DNA of 15,848 bases. It comes from Chloroflexi bacterium RBG_16_72_14 (GTDB taxonomy: Bacteria; Chloroflexota; Limnocylindria; Limnocylindrales; CSP1-4). This document shows positions 1 through 6,740 of this stretch, in pieces. Position 1 is the stretch's first letter; each line of letters begins with the position of its first letter. The translations under genes and the position numbers were made by a program. The notes beneath the pieces are model-generated. The model was not told where the DNA came from, made no database searches, and saw only the letters and a list, made by a program, of their open reading frames with translations. Location of the stretch: positions 6,475-22,322 of the forward strand of contig MGOE01000040.1 of the NCBI GenBank assembly GCA_001797035.1, given 5' to 3'.

Positions 1-1
1 C

Positions 2-148
2 GAGCGCACGATCATCGCGAGCACCTACCGCACGATGGGCATCCCGACCCACTTCTTCATCGGCGCCGACGGGAAGATCCGGGAGATCCGGATCGGGGCG
101 CTGCACCGGGACGACATGGACCGCGCCGTCGCGGCCCTCATGAACTGA
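2..148 (+). CDS. TlpA/ResA-like thiol-disulfide protein, C-terminal fragment
   Basis: Only the last 48 residues are present; the gene begins before the window. The reading frame gives ERTIIASTYRTMGIPTHFFI followed by GADGKIREIRIGAL. The GIPTHFFI-GADGKI stretch matches the cis-proline loop and following strands of TlpA/ResA/AhpC-type thioredoxin-fold proteins (usual form PTTFFID-DGKI). The active-site CxxC would lie upstream and cannot be seen. Members of this family reduce apocytochrome cysteines or act in periplasmic redox homeostasis, which would suit the two multihaem cytochromes that follow. It stops 7 nt before the next start, so it is probably co-transcribed with it. Fold assignment is fairly secure; the exact role is inferred. 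Confidence 0.75.
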   Translation, partial: ERTIIASTYRTMGIPTHFFIGADGKIREIRIGALHRDDMDRAVAALMN

Positions 149-155
149 CCTCCCG

Positions 156-1909
156 ATGACCGACGAGACGACGCGCCCCGGCACGCCCGGGGCGGATCCC
201 GCGGACGCGTCGCCGTCGATCGATGACGCCACGGCCGGCGAGCCTCCGGAGCCGGCCGCGGCCGGCGAGCCCGCCCTGACCACCGAGCCTGCCCAGGCCG
301 CCGAGCCCGAGGCACCCCGCGCCCGGCGACGATCGCCGTTCTACCTCCGCGGGCGCAGGCTGCGGCTGCCGCGCTCGCGGGCCGGGCTGTTCGCGCTCCT
401 GCTCGTGCTCTCCGGCGTCGGCGGCGTGGCGACCTTCTCCGCCGTGTCGCTGATCCAGTGGACCGAGACCGCCGACTTCTGCGGTCGCTGCCACTCCATG
501 GCGCCCGAGCTCGCCGCCTACGAGGCAGGCCCCCAGCCAACGTCACCTGTGCCGAGTGCCACGTGGAGCCGGGCATCACCGGCTGGATCAGGGCCAAGCT
601 CAACGGCACCCGCCAGCTGGTGGAGATGGTGCTGGGCACCTACCCCACGCCGATCCCGCCGCCCGAGCACACCGACCTGCCCTCCGCCGACGACACCTGC
701 GCCCACTGCCACGACCCGCTGCGCCGGGCCCTGGCCGGCCTCAAGACGCGGACGGTGTTCAGCGAGGACGAGGACAACACCCGCCAGTTCGTCGGCCTCA
801 TGGTCCGGCCCGGTGGCGGCGATGCCTTCGACGTGGACCGCAGCGTCCACTGGCACATCCTGCGCGAGGTCAGCTACGCGACGCCGGACGAGGACGCCGC
901 CTCGATCGACTACGTGGCCGCGACCCAGCCGGACGGCACGATCCGCGAGTACCTCTCGCAGGACAGGATCCGCGTGTCCGACGACGTCCAGCCGGACATC
1001 GACGCGATCCTGGCGGCCGATGCCCAGCACGTCATGACCTGCTACGACTGCCACAACCGCGCCGGCCACTCGATCCCCAACCCGCGCACCAGCCTTGACT
1101 ACGAGCTCTCGACCGGCGGCATCGACGCCACCCTCCCGTACATCAAGCGCGAGGGCATGCGGCTGCTGTGGAGCAGCTATGCGGACGAGGCGGCGGCCGA
1201 CGAGGAGATCGATCGGCTCCGCGACTTCTACGCGGAGCAGTACCCGGACGTCTACCGGACCAAGGCCGCCCAGATCAACACGGCCATCGACCGGATGCAG
1301 GTCCTGTACCGGCTCACCGCCTCGCCCGAGATGCGGGTCACCGCGCAGACGTACCCGGACCACCTCGGGCACACCGACTTCCCCGGCTGCTTCCGGTGCC
1401 ACGACGGCGGGCACGTCCTGGTCGTGGACGGCGTCGTGACCGCGGAGACGATCCCCTCGACCTGCAATGCCTGCCACACGTTCCCGCAGCTGGGACCGGC
1501 CGTCGCCAGCCTGCCGCTCGGCCAGCCGCCCAGCACCCACACGAGCGACTCGCTGTGGGTGTTCAGCCACAAGGACGTCGCGCCGGACCTCGATCCGGGC
1601 GGCAACACCTGCGGCGAGTGCCATGCCCGCGACTACTGCGTGAACTGCCACGCCACGGGCGCGGTCACGGTCGACCACGACACCATGGCCACCAACCATG
1701 CCGCGGTGATCCGTGCGCAGGGCAACGAGGCCTGCGCCTACTGCCACCAGCCGGTGTACTGCGCCCGCTGCCACAGCGAGCCGGTCCTGCCGGTGACCAC
1801 GCCGTTCCTCCACGGGCCGCCGGACGAGACCACGCCGACCCCCGGGGTGACACCGACCCCACGGCCGGCGACGGAGGGCGCGGCCTGGCCCCTGGCGGCC
1901 CGCACCTGA
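156..1909 (+). CDS. NapC/NirT-like decahaem cytochrome c, N-terminally anchored, frameshifted
   Basis: Membrane-anchored multihaem cytochrome c, broken in this sequence. The first frame (from ATG 156) gives an acidic Ala/Pro-rich cytoplasmic head (residues 1-55), a basic patch, one transmembrane helix (about 78-101) and the first haem motif CGRCH (109-113), then fails after Pro126. The frame starting at 536 carries on at once with ANVTCAECHV and stays open to the TGA at 1907-1909. Inserting one base at about 535/536 (AGCC to ACGCC gives GPHANVTC) restores a product of about 584 residues. Ten CxxCH motifs result: CGRCH, CAECH, CAHCH, CYDCH, CFRCH, CNACH, CGECH, CVNCH, CAYCH and CARCH. The anchor-plus-first-haem layout is that of NapC/NirT quinol dehydrogenases; the C-terminal part is longer than those tetrahaem proteins. 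The last four motifs crowd into about 60 residues. A sequencing error in a C5 run or a real null allele are both possible. Confidence 0.82.
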
Positions 1910-1930
1910 CCATCCGGCGCCGCGGGAGGC

Positions 1931-1959
1931 CGTCCTCGACGGTGCCCTCCGGGAGGACG
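1931..1959. terminator. Hairpin after the first cytochrome gene
   Basis: A 7-bp perfect stem CGTCCTC (1931-1937) / GAGGACG (1953-1959) starts 22 nt after the stop of the multihaem cytochrome. No T-run follows, so a rho-independent terminator is not shown. It could instead be an RNA-processing or attenuation structure separating the first two genes from the Rieske operon. Confidence 0.3.
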
Positions 1960-2114
1960 ATTCGAGGTCCCGCCACCGCACCCGGGGCGCCGTTCATGAC
2001 CCGCCTATATCCAATCTGTATCGATCCGCACGTTGCCGTGCCGTTCGTTGATCGGACAATGGCACGCAACCAGCCTGTTGCCAGCGGCGGATCGCATCTG
2101 CCGCCGAGGGAGCG
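1960..2114 (+). promoter_or_regulatory. Leader region upstream of the Rieske operon
   Basis: The gene gap 1910-2114 holds the most AT-rich short patch of this arm, at about 2004-2030, with a TATATC hexamer and a TGTATCGAT extended -10-like string. No clear -35 is visible. A promoter here would let the Rieske/cytochrome b/cytochrome c genes be expressed apart from the upstream cytochrome. GAGG at 2106-2109, 5 nt before ATG 2115, is a plausible ribosome binding site. No ORF is supported in this gap. Confidence 0.3.
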
Positions 2115-2585
2115 ATGGAGCCTGCGCCCATCCCCGCGACCGACGCGACGGTGACCCGGCCCGGCCGGCGCCGCGTCCTTCGCTGGCTGGGCGGGCTGAC
2201 CGTCGTGTCCACGGTCGCGATGGTGGTCACGCCCGTCCTCGGCTTTCTCGTGCCGACCAGGTCCGGGCGGGCGGTGGCCGGCGGCAAGGTCCTCGTGGCC
2301 ACCACCGCCGACATCCCGGCCGGCGGCGGCAAGGTCGTCGCGATGGGCAGCGCGCCCGCGATCGTCGTGAACACCGAGCAGGGCCTGCGCGCCTATTCGG
2401 CGATCTGCACGCATCTCGGCTGCGTGGTGGCCTGGAACGACCTCATCGGGGCCATCCAGTGCCCGTGCCACGACGGCCGGTTCAATCCCGCCTCGGGCGC
2501 GGTCATCTCGGGTCCACCGCCCGCCCCGCTGCCGCCGCTCAACGTGACGGTCGAGGGTGACCAGATCTTCCTGTCGGAGGCCTGA
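2115..2585 (+). CDS. Rieske [2Fe-2S] protein of a bc-type complex
   Basis: Iron-sulfur subunit of a quinol-oxidising cytochrome bc/b6f-type complex; it takes one electron from quinol at the Qo site and passes it to a c-type haem. The 156-residue product has an N-terminal basic GRRRVLRWL patch (17-25) that could act as a twin-arginine signal, then one hydrophobic anchor helix (about 26-46). The cluster-binding boxes are CTHLGC (98-103) and CPCHDG (116-121), giving two Cys and two His ligands plus the two disulfide cysteines, and a Pro loop GPPPAPLP (133-140). All diagnostic residues are intact. ATG 2115 is preceded by GAGG at 5-nt spacing. The stop lies 1 nt before the cytochrome b start, so the two are translationally coupled. 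Confidence 0.95.
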   Translation: MEPAPIPATDATVTRPGRRRVLRWLGGLTVVSTVAMVVTPVLGFLVPTRSGRAVAGGKVLVATTADIPAGGGKVVAMGSAPAIVVNTEQGLRAYSAICTHLGCVVAWNDLIGAIQCPCHDGRFNPASGAVISGPPPAPLPPLNVTVEGDQIFLSEA

Positions 2586-2586
2586 G

Positions 2587-3660
2587 ATGGCCACCGGGCA
2601 GACCGCGGGCGGCTCCCGCCGGACGACGCGCTGGCTCGACGACCGCACCCGGCTCGCGCCGGTGCTGGCGGCGATGGTCCACGTGCGCATCCCGATGACG
2701 GCCCGCACCTGGTACTTCGGCGGCATCGCGCTGTTCCTGTTCGGGATCCAGGTCGTCACGGGGACCCTGCTCGCGCTGTACTACAAGCCCACGCCCGAGG
2801 CCGCGTACGAGAGCGTCCAGTTCATCACCAGCGACGTGAGCTTCGGCTGGCTGATCCGCAGCGTCCACCACTGGGCCGCGAACCTGATGATCCTGTTCGT
2901 GGTCCTCCACCTGCTTCGGGTGTTCTTCCAGGCGGCATACAAGTACCCGCGGGAGGTCACGTGGGTGGTCGGCTGCGGGCTGCTGCTGCTGACGCTGGGC
3001 TTCGGGTTCACGGGCTATCTCCTGCCCTGGGACCAGCGTGCGTACTGGGCGACCGTGGTGGGCACCGAGATCGCGGGCGGCGTCCCGGTCATCGGCGACT
3101 CGCTGCTGCTCCTGCTGCGCGGCGGCAGCGACGTGTCGGGCGCCACCATGTCCCGGTTCTTCGGCATCCACGTCCTGGTGCTCCCTCTCGCACTGGGCGG
3201 GATGCTCGCCCTCCACCTCGTGCTCGTCCACCAGCTCGGCCTGGCGAACCCGAAGAAGCCGGAGCCGAGGGTCCGGACGGCCGACAACGACGACGAGCCG
3301 CTGCGCCCGTTCTTCCCCCACTACATCCTCGACGAGCTCGTCGCCTGGTACATCCTGCTCGCGGTGCTGGTCGTGCTCGCGTCGCTGTACCCGGCGACCC
3401 TCGAGGAGCCGGCGAACATCCTCGACGCCGGGCACCCCAAGCCCGAGTGGTACTACCTCGCGGTCTACGAGATGCTCAAGTTCCTGCCCAAGGACATCGG
3501 CATCCTCGCCCCGATCGTCGGGCTCGGCGTCGTCATCGTCTGGCCGTTCCTGGACCGGAGTCCCGAGGTGCTCGCCCGACGCCGCAAGGTCGTCGTCGGC
3601 GGCGCGACCCTGATCGTCCTCGCGCTCGTGTTCCTGACCTGGCGCGGCTATGTCGCCTGA
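2587..3660 (+). CDS. Cytochrome b (fused b6/subunit IV type)
   Basis: Di-haem membrane subunit of the bc-type complex, 357 residues. An ATG at 2557 is in frame, but 2587 is chosen because GGAGG (2576-2580) sits 6 nt before it and it follows the Rieske stop by 1 nt. Helix B contains SVHHWAANLMILFVVLH and helix D contains HVLVLPLALGGMLALH, giving two His pairs for the two b haems. The helix D pair is separated by 14 residues, the spacing usual in b6f-type proteins rather than 13. GYLLPWDQ and the Qo-site PEWY (in HPKPEWYYL) are intact. The C-terminal half supplies the three subunit IV-like helices, so the two b6f polypeptides are one chain here. Its last 11 nt overlap the next gene. Confidence 0.95.
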   Translation: MATGQTAGGSRRTTRWLDDRTRLAPVLAAMVHVRIPMTARTWYFGGIALFLFGIQVVTGTLLALYYKPTPEAAYESVQFITSDVSFGWLIRSVHHWAANLMILFVVLHLLRVFFQAAYKYPREVTWVVGCGLLLLTLGFGFTGYLLPWDQRAYWATVVGTEIAGGVPVIGDSLLLLLRGGSDVSGATMSRFFGIHVLVLPLALGGMLALHLVLVHQLGLANPKKPEPRVRTADNDDEPLRPFFPHYILDELVAWYILLAVLVVLASLYPATLEEPANILDAGHPKPEWYYLAVYEMLKFLPKDIGILAPIVGLGVVIVWPFLDRSPEVLARRRKVVVGGATLIVLALVFLTWRGYVA

Positions 3661-5209
3661 CGCCCGCCCTCGCCGCTCGCCGCGTGTCGTGACGCCCGCG
3701 CGCCGGCTGCTCCGCCTGGCGGCGACCGGCCTGGTCGCGGGCGGGCTGTGGTTCGGCCTGGCCGTGACCGCGTCGGCGGAGGATCCCACCGCCGCGACCG
3801 GCGGGTCGCCCGCGGCCTCCCCCGGGGCCTCACCCGCGGCCTCGTCAGGCACCGCCACGGCCACGGCCTCACCCGGGGCGTCGTCGAGCGCGGCGCCCCT
3901 CGTGTCCGCCCCGCCCGTCCCCACGCCGATCGCCCACCCGCCGGCCGGGGACACCAACGGTTGCGTCGACTGCCACTCGGCCGTCAACGACAAGCAGGCG
4001 GAGATCAGCGCGGCGTGGGAGGCCAGCGTCCATGCCGGCGCGGACGTGGGCTGCGCCGACTGCCACGGCGGCGATCCGCGGTCCGACCAGATCACCGTGG
4101 GCATGTCCACCGAGGCCGGGTTCCTCGGCACGCCGGACCGGACGCAGACCGTCGGCGTGTGCGGCAGCTGCCACGCCAACGTCGAGGTCATGCGGCCCTA
4201 CAACCTGGCGACGGACCAGTACGCGAAGTACTGGTCCAGCGTCCACGGCCAGCGCCTGGCCACCGCGAACGACACGCGGGTGGCCGTATGCACTGACTGC
4301 CACGGTTCGCACGACGTGCGCAAGGTGTCCGACCCGAACGCCAAGGTGTTCCCGCTCAACGTCCCGGAGCTGTGCGCGAGCTGCCACGCCGATGCCAGGC
4401 GCATGGAGCCGTACGGCATCCCGACCGACCAGTTCGAGATCTATGCCGGGAGCGTCCATGGCAAGGCGCTCCTCGAGGAGCAGGACGTCCGCGCCCCGAG
4501 CTGCGCGTCGTGCCACGGGTCACACGACGCGAAGCCGCCGCGCGCGACCGAGGTCGTCGACGTGTGCGGGAAGTGCCACACCGCCACCCAGGAGCTGTAC
4601 GAGCAGAGCCGCCACGCCCAGCTCGAGCAGGCGGCGCCGAAGTGCTGGACCTGCCACGGCACCCACGACGTCTCGCAGCCCGGTCCGCGGCTGTTCTTCC
4701 ATCCCGAGGACCCCGACTACGAGTGCTCGACCTGCCACGACCTCACGAACCGGACGCTTCGCCTCGAGATCGACCGGTTCGCCAACGAGGCCGACCGGCG
4801 CTGCGACACCTGCCACCACCCCGATTCGCAGATCTACGCCCAGGTGCAGGGGATCGCCGACGCACTGGGCGGCGCCGAGGGCGCGTTCGAGGCCGCCGGG
4901 ATGCGGATCGAGGACGCGGCACGCCTGGGCATGATCACCGCGGACGCCGAGGTCGGGATCGCGCAGGCCAGGACGAGCCTGATCCAGGCCCAGGCCGCGG
5001 TCCACACCACCAAGCTCAAGCTCGTCTCGGATCTCTCGACCGACGCCCGCATCAAGGCCGACGAGGCACAGGCGATGGCGGTGGCGAAGGTGGACGAGAG
5101 CACGTTCCGGCGCCAGGCCATGATCGTCGTGCTGGCGCTCATCGCCCTGAGCGTGGTGTTCCTGGTGATCATCAAGCGACAGCTGGACCGCGAGCTCGAG
5201 GGTCGCTGA
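3650..5209 (+). CDS. Decahaem cytochrome c with C-terminal membrane anchor
   Basis: Exported multihaem cytochrome, 519 residues. A basic N-region and hydrophobic stretch end in a signal-peptidase site after ASA (41-43). A long Ala/Ser/Pro/Thr linker (about 46-100) follows, then ten CxxCH motifs: CVDCH (105-109), CADCH, CGSCH, CTDCH, CASCH, CASCH, CGKCH, CWTCH, CSTCH and CDTCH. Extra His residues (CHGSH, CHGTH, CHH) offer distal ligands, as in bis-His cytochromes of the c3/NrfB/octahaem sort. An Ala-rich helical section (about 395-487) leads to one transmembrane helix (about 491-508) and a short basic tail. The 11-nt overlap with cytochrome b argues that it is the c subunit of that complex, replacing cytochrome c1/f. 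The substrate or electron partner cannot be told from sequence. Its TGA lies in a hairpin shared with fdhD. Confidence 0.88.
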   Translation: MSPDARPRRSPRVVTPARRLLRLAATGLVAGGLWFGLAVTASAEDPTAATGGSPAASPGASPAASSGTATATASPGASSSAAPLVSAPPVPTPIAHPPAGDTNGCVDCHSAVNDKQAEISAAWEASVHAGADVGCADCHGGDPRSDQITVGMSTEAGFLGTPDRTQTVGVCGSCHANVEVMRPYNLATDQYAKYWSSVHGQRLATANDTRVAVCTDCHGSHDVRKVSDPNAKVFPLNVPELCASCHADARRMEPYGIPTDQFEIYAGSVHGKALLEEQDVRAPSCASCHGSHDAKPPRATEVVDVCGKCHTATQELYEQSRHAQLEQAAPKCWTCHGTHDVSQPGPRLFFHPEDPDYECSTCHDLTNRTLRLEIDRFANEADRRCDTCHHPDSQIYAQVQGIADALGGAEGAFEAAGMRIEDAARLGMITADAEVGIAQARTSLIQAQAAVHTTKLKLVSDLSTDARIKADEAQAMAVAKVDESTFRRQAMIVVLALIALSVVFLVIIKRQLDRELEGR

Positions 5210-5231
5210 GGCGGCGCTCCCCCCTCAGACC
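5201..5231. terminator. Shared hairpin between convergent cytochrome operon and fdhD
   Basis: CTGAGG (5206-5211) pairs with CCTCAG (5223-5228) around an 11-nt loop; GGT/ACC can extend the stem across a bulge. Each arm contains a stop codon: TGA of the cytochrome gene at 5207-5209 and, on the other strand, that of fdhD at 5225-5227. Only 15 nt separate the two genes, so any terminator must be this one and must work in both directions. No T-tract is present. Confidence 0.45.
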
Positions 5232-6085
5232 CGCCCCACCGACACCCGGTCCGGCCGCGCGTAGACGTTGAAGCCGTCGTCGCGCAGGAACCCGACCAGC
5301 GTCACGCCCAGGCGCTCCGCCGCCTCGACCGCCAGGTCGGTGGGCGCCGAGACGGCGGCCAGGATCGGCGCCCCGGCGACCGCCGCCTTCTGGACGAGCT
5401 CGAAGCTGGCCCGGCCCGACACGAGGACGATGCGCCCATGGAGCGGGAGCTCCCCGGCGAGCAGCCGGCTGCCCACGAGCTTGTCCAGCGCGTTGTGTCG
5501 GCCCACGTCCTCACGCACGGCCACCAGCCCGCCGTCCGCTTCGAACAGGCCAGCCGCATGCAGGCCACCGGTGTGCTCGAACACGGCCTGGGCCTCGCGC
5601 AGCGTCGCGGGCAGGCCGAGCAGGGTCGCTGGGGTGACCACCGGGCCCGGGGGGATGGGTGCGCAGCGGACCTCCAGCTCGTCCAGCGACGCCTTCCCGC
5701 AGATCCCGCACGACGCTGTGGCCACGAAGTGCCGCTCCGCGACGCGTGACACGTCGAACGGGCGCGCCAGGTGGACGGTCACCTCGTCGTCCGGGCGCGA
5801 GGTGGCGGCGGGGTCGCCGGTCGTGATCCGAACGATGTCGCCGACGCCGTCGAGCAGCCCCTCGGTCCACAGGAAGCCGGCCGCCAGCTCGGCCTCGTGT
5901 CCGGGTGTCCGCATCGTGACGGCCACGTCAACCGGGTCCTCGCCCGGGCCGCAGGCACGGATCGCCATCGGCTCCTCGCCGGACAGGCGGTCCTCGCGGG
6001 TGTGCGCGGTGTCGTCGCGCCAGCTGGTCACGCGGACGCGCGTGACCTGGCGCTCGAGGGAGGGGTCGGGGGGATCCGCGGACAT
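5225..6085 (-). CDS. fdhD: FdhD, sulfurtransferase for formate dehydrogenase
   Basis: Cytoplasmic sulfurtransferase that passes sulfur from a cysteine desulfurase (IscS-type) to the molybdenum cofactor of formate dehydrogenase. The 286-residue product shows the family order: EEPMAIRACGPGEDPVDVAVTM-like opening strands, HEAELAAGFLWTEG, the redox motif CGICG (126-130) with the two sulfur-carrying Cys, then GLHAAGLF, REDVGRHNALDKLVG and SGRASFELVQKA, ending LVGFLRDDGFNVYA. An in-frame ATG 111 nt upstream exists, but the extra 37 residues are low-complexity and unlike the family, so 6085 is preferred. No formate dehydrogenase is in the window; the target enzyme is presumably elsewhere, possibly beyond the left edge. 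TACAGT at 6095-6100 (minus strand) lies 9 nt before the start. Confidence 0.95.
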   Translation of the reverse strand: MSADPPDPSLERQVTRVRVTSWRDDTAHTREDRLSGEEPMAIRACGPGEDPVDVAVTMRTPGHEAELAAGFLWTEGLLDGVGDIVRITTGDPAATSRPDDEVTVHLARPFDVSRVAERHFVATASCGICGKASLDELEVRCAPIPPGPVVTPATLLGLPATLREAQAVFEHTGGLHAAGLFEADGGLVAVREDVGRHNALDKLVGSRLLAGELPLHGRIVLVSGRASFELVQKAAVAGAPILAAVSAPTDLAVEAAERLGVTLVGFLRDDGFNVYARPDRVSVGRV

Positions 6086-6094
6086 CGTTGAGGG

Positions 6095-6150
6095 ACTGTA
6101 CCCCGGGACGTGGCCGCCGCTGCGCGGCGAGGTCCAGGGTCGCGCGACCC
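6095..6150 (-). promoter_or_regulatory. fdhD upstream region: -10-like hexamer and perfect 14-bp palindrome
   Basis: On the minus strand TACAGT (6100 to 6095) lies 9 nt before the fdhD ATG and no Shine-Dalgarno is seen, so the mRNA may be almost leaderless. A perfect 14-bp palindrome GGGTCGCGCGACCC occupies 6137-6150, about 50 bp upstream of the start, and could be an operator. In DNA this GC-rich, short palindromes also arise by chance, so this is a candidate only. Confidence 0.3.
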
Positions 6151-6248
6151 CGCGGCCGAGGTCCGGCCTCCCGCCAACGCTCCACGGCCGGGGCAAGGCT
6201 CACCCTCGACACTCCGCAGACAGGATCAGGCTCTCGGTCGCGATGACC

Positions 6249-6396
6249 CGTGCCGCACCACGGCCCACGCGGGGTGCGGACTGCCCGTGCCGCACCACGG
6301 CCCACGCGGGGTGCGGACTGCCCGTGCCGCACCACGGCCCACGCGGGGTGCGGACTGCCCGTGCCGCACCACGGCCCGAGCGGGGTGCGGACTGGA
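6249..6396. repeat. Tandem array of four 37-bp repeats
   Basis: Four units start at 6249, 6286, 6323 and 6360, with exact 37-bp spacing. The first three are identical; the fourth differs at a few bases in its middle and at its end. Each unit carries the inverted pair CCGCACC / GGTGCGG around a 13-nt spacer, so each can form a hairpin. As 37 is not a multiple of three and the array is not inside a supported gene, it is non-coding. There are no spacers, so it is not a CRISPR array. The end of the fourth unit (GGACTG) is also the first bases of the 147-bp element starting at 6389. Confidence 0.9.
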
Positions 6397-6535
6397 GGTC
6401 CATGAGATCGCGATTCGAGCGGCCCGGCGGGCCTGGAATCCCGGGTTCGTGGACCCTGGGTCACCGAAGCCAGGGGCGGAGGGTCGAATTGTCGCCTGCT
6501 CGCCGCCGATGCGCGTTCTCATGGACTGTGAGTCC
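6389..6535. repeat. 147-bp composite palindromic element, copy 1 (MITE/BIME-like)
   Basis: Three small palindromes are spaced along the element: GGACTGGAGGTCC (6389-6401), GGACCCTGGGTC (6451-6462) and GGACTGTGAGTCC (6523-6535). The left one is followed by ATGAGATCGCGA. The right one is preceded by GCGCGTTCTCAT, nearly the reverse complement of that sequence, so the element has imperfect terminal inverted repeats of about 24-25 bp. The middle palindrome is preceded by GAATCCC...TTCGT, as in copy 2. No ORF lies inside. Resemblance to copy 2 in order, spacing and orientation is the main evidence that this is one unit. Confidence 0.7.
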
Positions 6536-6595
6536 CCATCCGAGCCGGATGCGTCCCCAACCGGGCCGGGTCAGTCGGGCGGGGCGAGGTGCCGG

Positions 6596-6629
6596 CGCCA
6601 TCGCCATGGCCGCCTCACCGGCGATGGCG
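6596..6629. terminator. 10-bp hairpin downstream of the decarboxylase gene
   Basis: A perfect 10-bp inverted pair CGCCATCGCC (6596-6605) / GGCGATGGCG (6620-6629) surrounds a 14-nt loop. On the minus strand it begins 112 nt after the decarboxylase stop. It lacks a T-run. With the hairpin at 6679-6700 it may form a tandem transcription end. Confidence 0.4.
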
Positions 6630-6678
6630 TGCGTCCGCGACGCCCGTGTGGACGAGCACGACCCCGCTGCCCTCGCCC

Positions 6679-6700
6679 GCCGCCTGGGCCCACAGGCGGC
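6679..6700 (-). terminator. 8-bp GC hairpin after the decarboxylase gene
   Basis: GCCGCCTG (6679-6686) and CAGGCGGC (6693-6700) form a perfect 8-bp stem with a 6-nt loop, 41 nt after the decarboxylase stop on the minus strand. A further outer pair GTGGACG (6648-6654) / CGTCCAC (6717-6723) could enclose it. This is the best terminator candidate for the DUF2277-decarboxylase unit, though a T-run is absent. Confidence 0.5.
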
Positions 6701-6740
6701 CACCGGCCACTGGCCACGTCCACGAACCGTTCGAACCCGC

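Noticed and set aside
528..540. Programmed -1 frameshift in the cytochrome gene
   Set aside because: The C run allows slippage, but there is no classical slippery heptamer with a downstream structure that I can show, and one missing base explains the break more simply. Orthologues would decide.
518..1981. Minus-strand frame of 487 codons
   Set aside because: Antisense to the cytochrome with nine CxxCH motifs; Val/Arg/Gly-rich shadow frame.
2539..4191. Minus-strand frame of 550 codons
   Set aside because: Antisense to cytochrome b and the start of the second cytochrome; acidic/Arg low-complexity translation typical of shadows.
6249..6396. CRISPR array
   Set aside because: The 37-bp units follow one another directly without spacers, and no cas gene is present.
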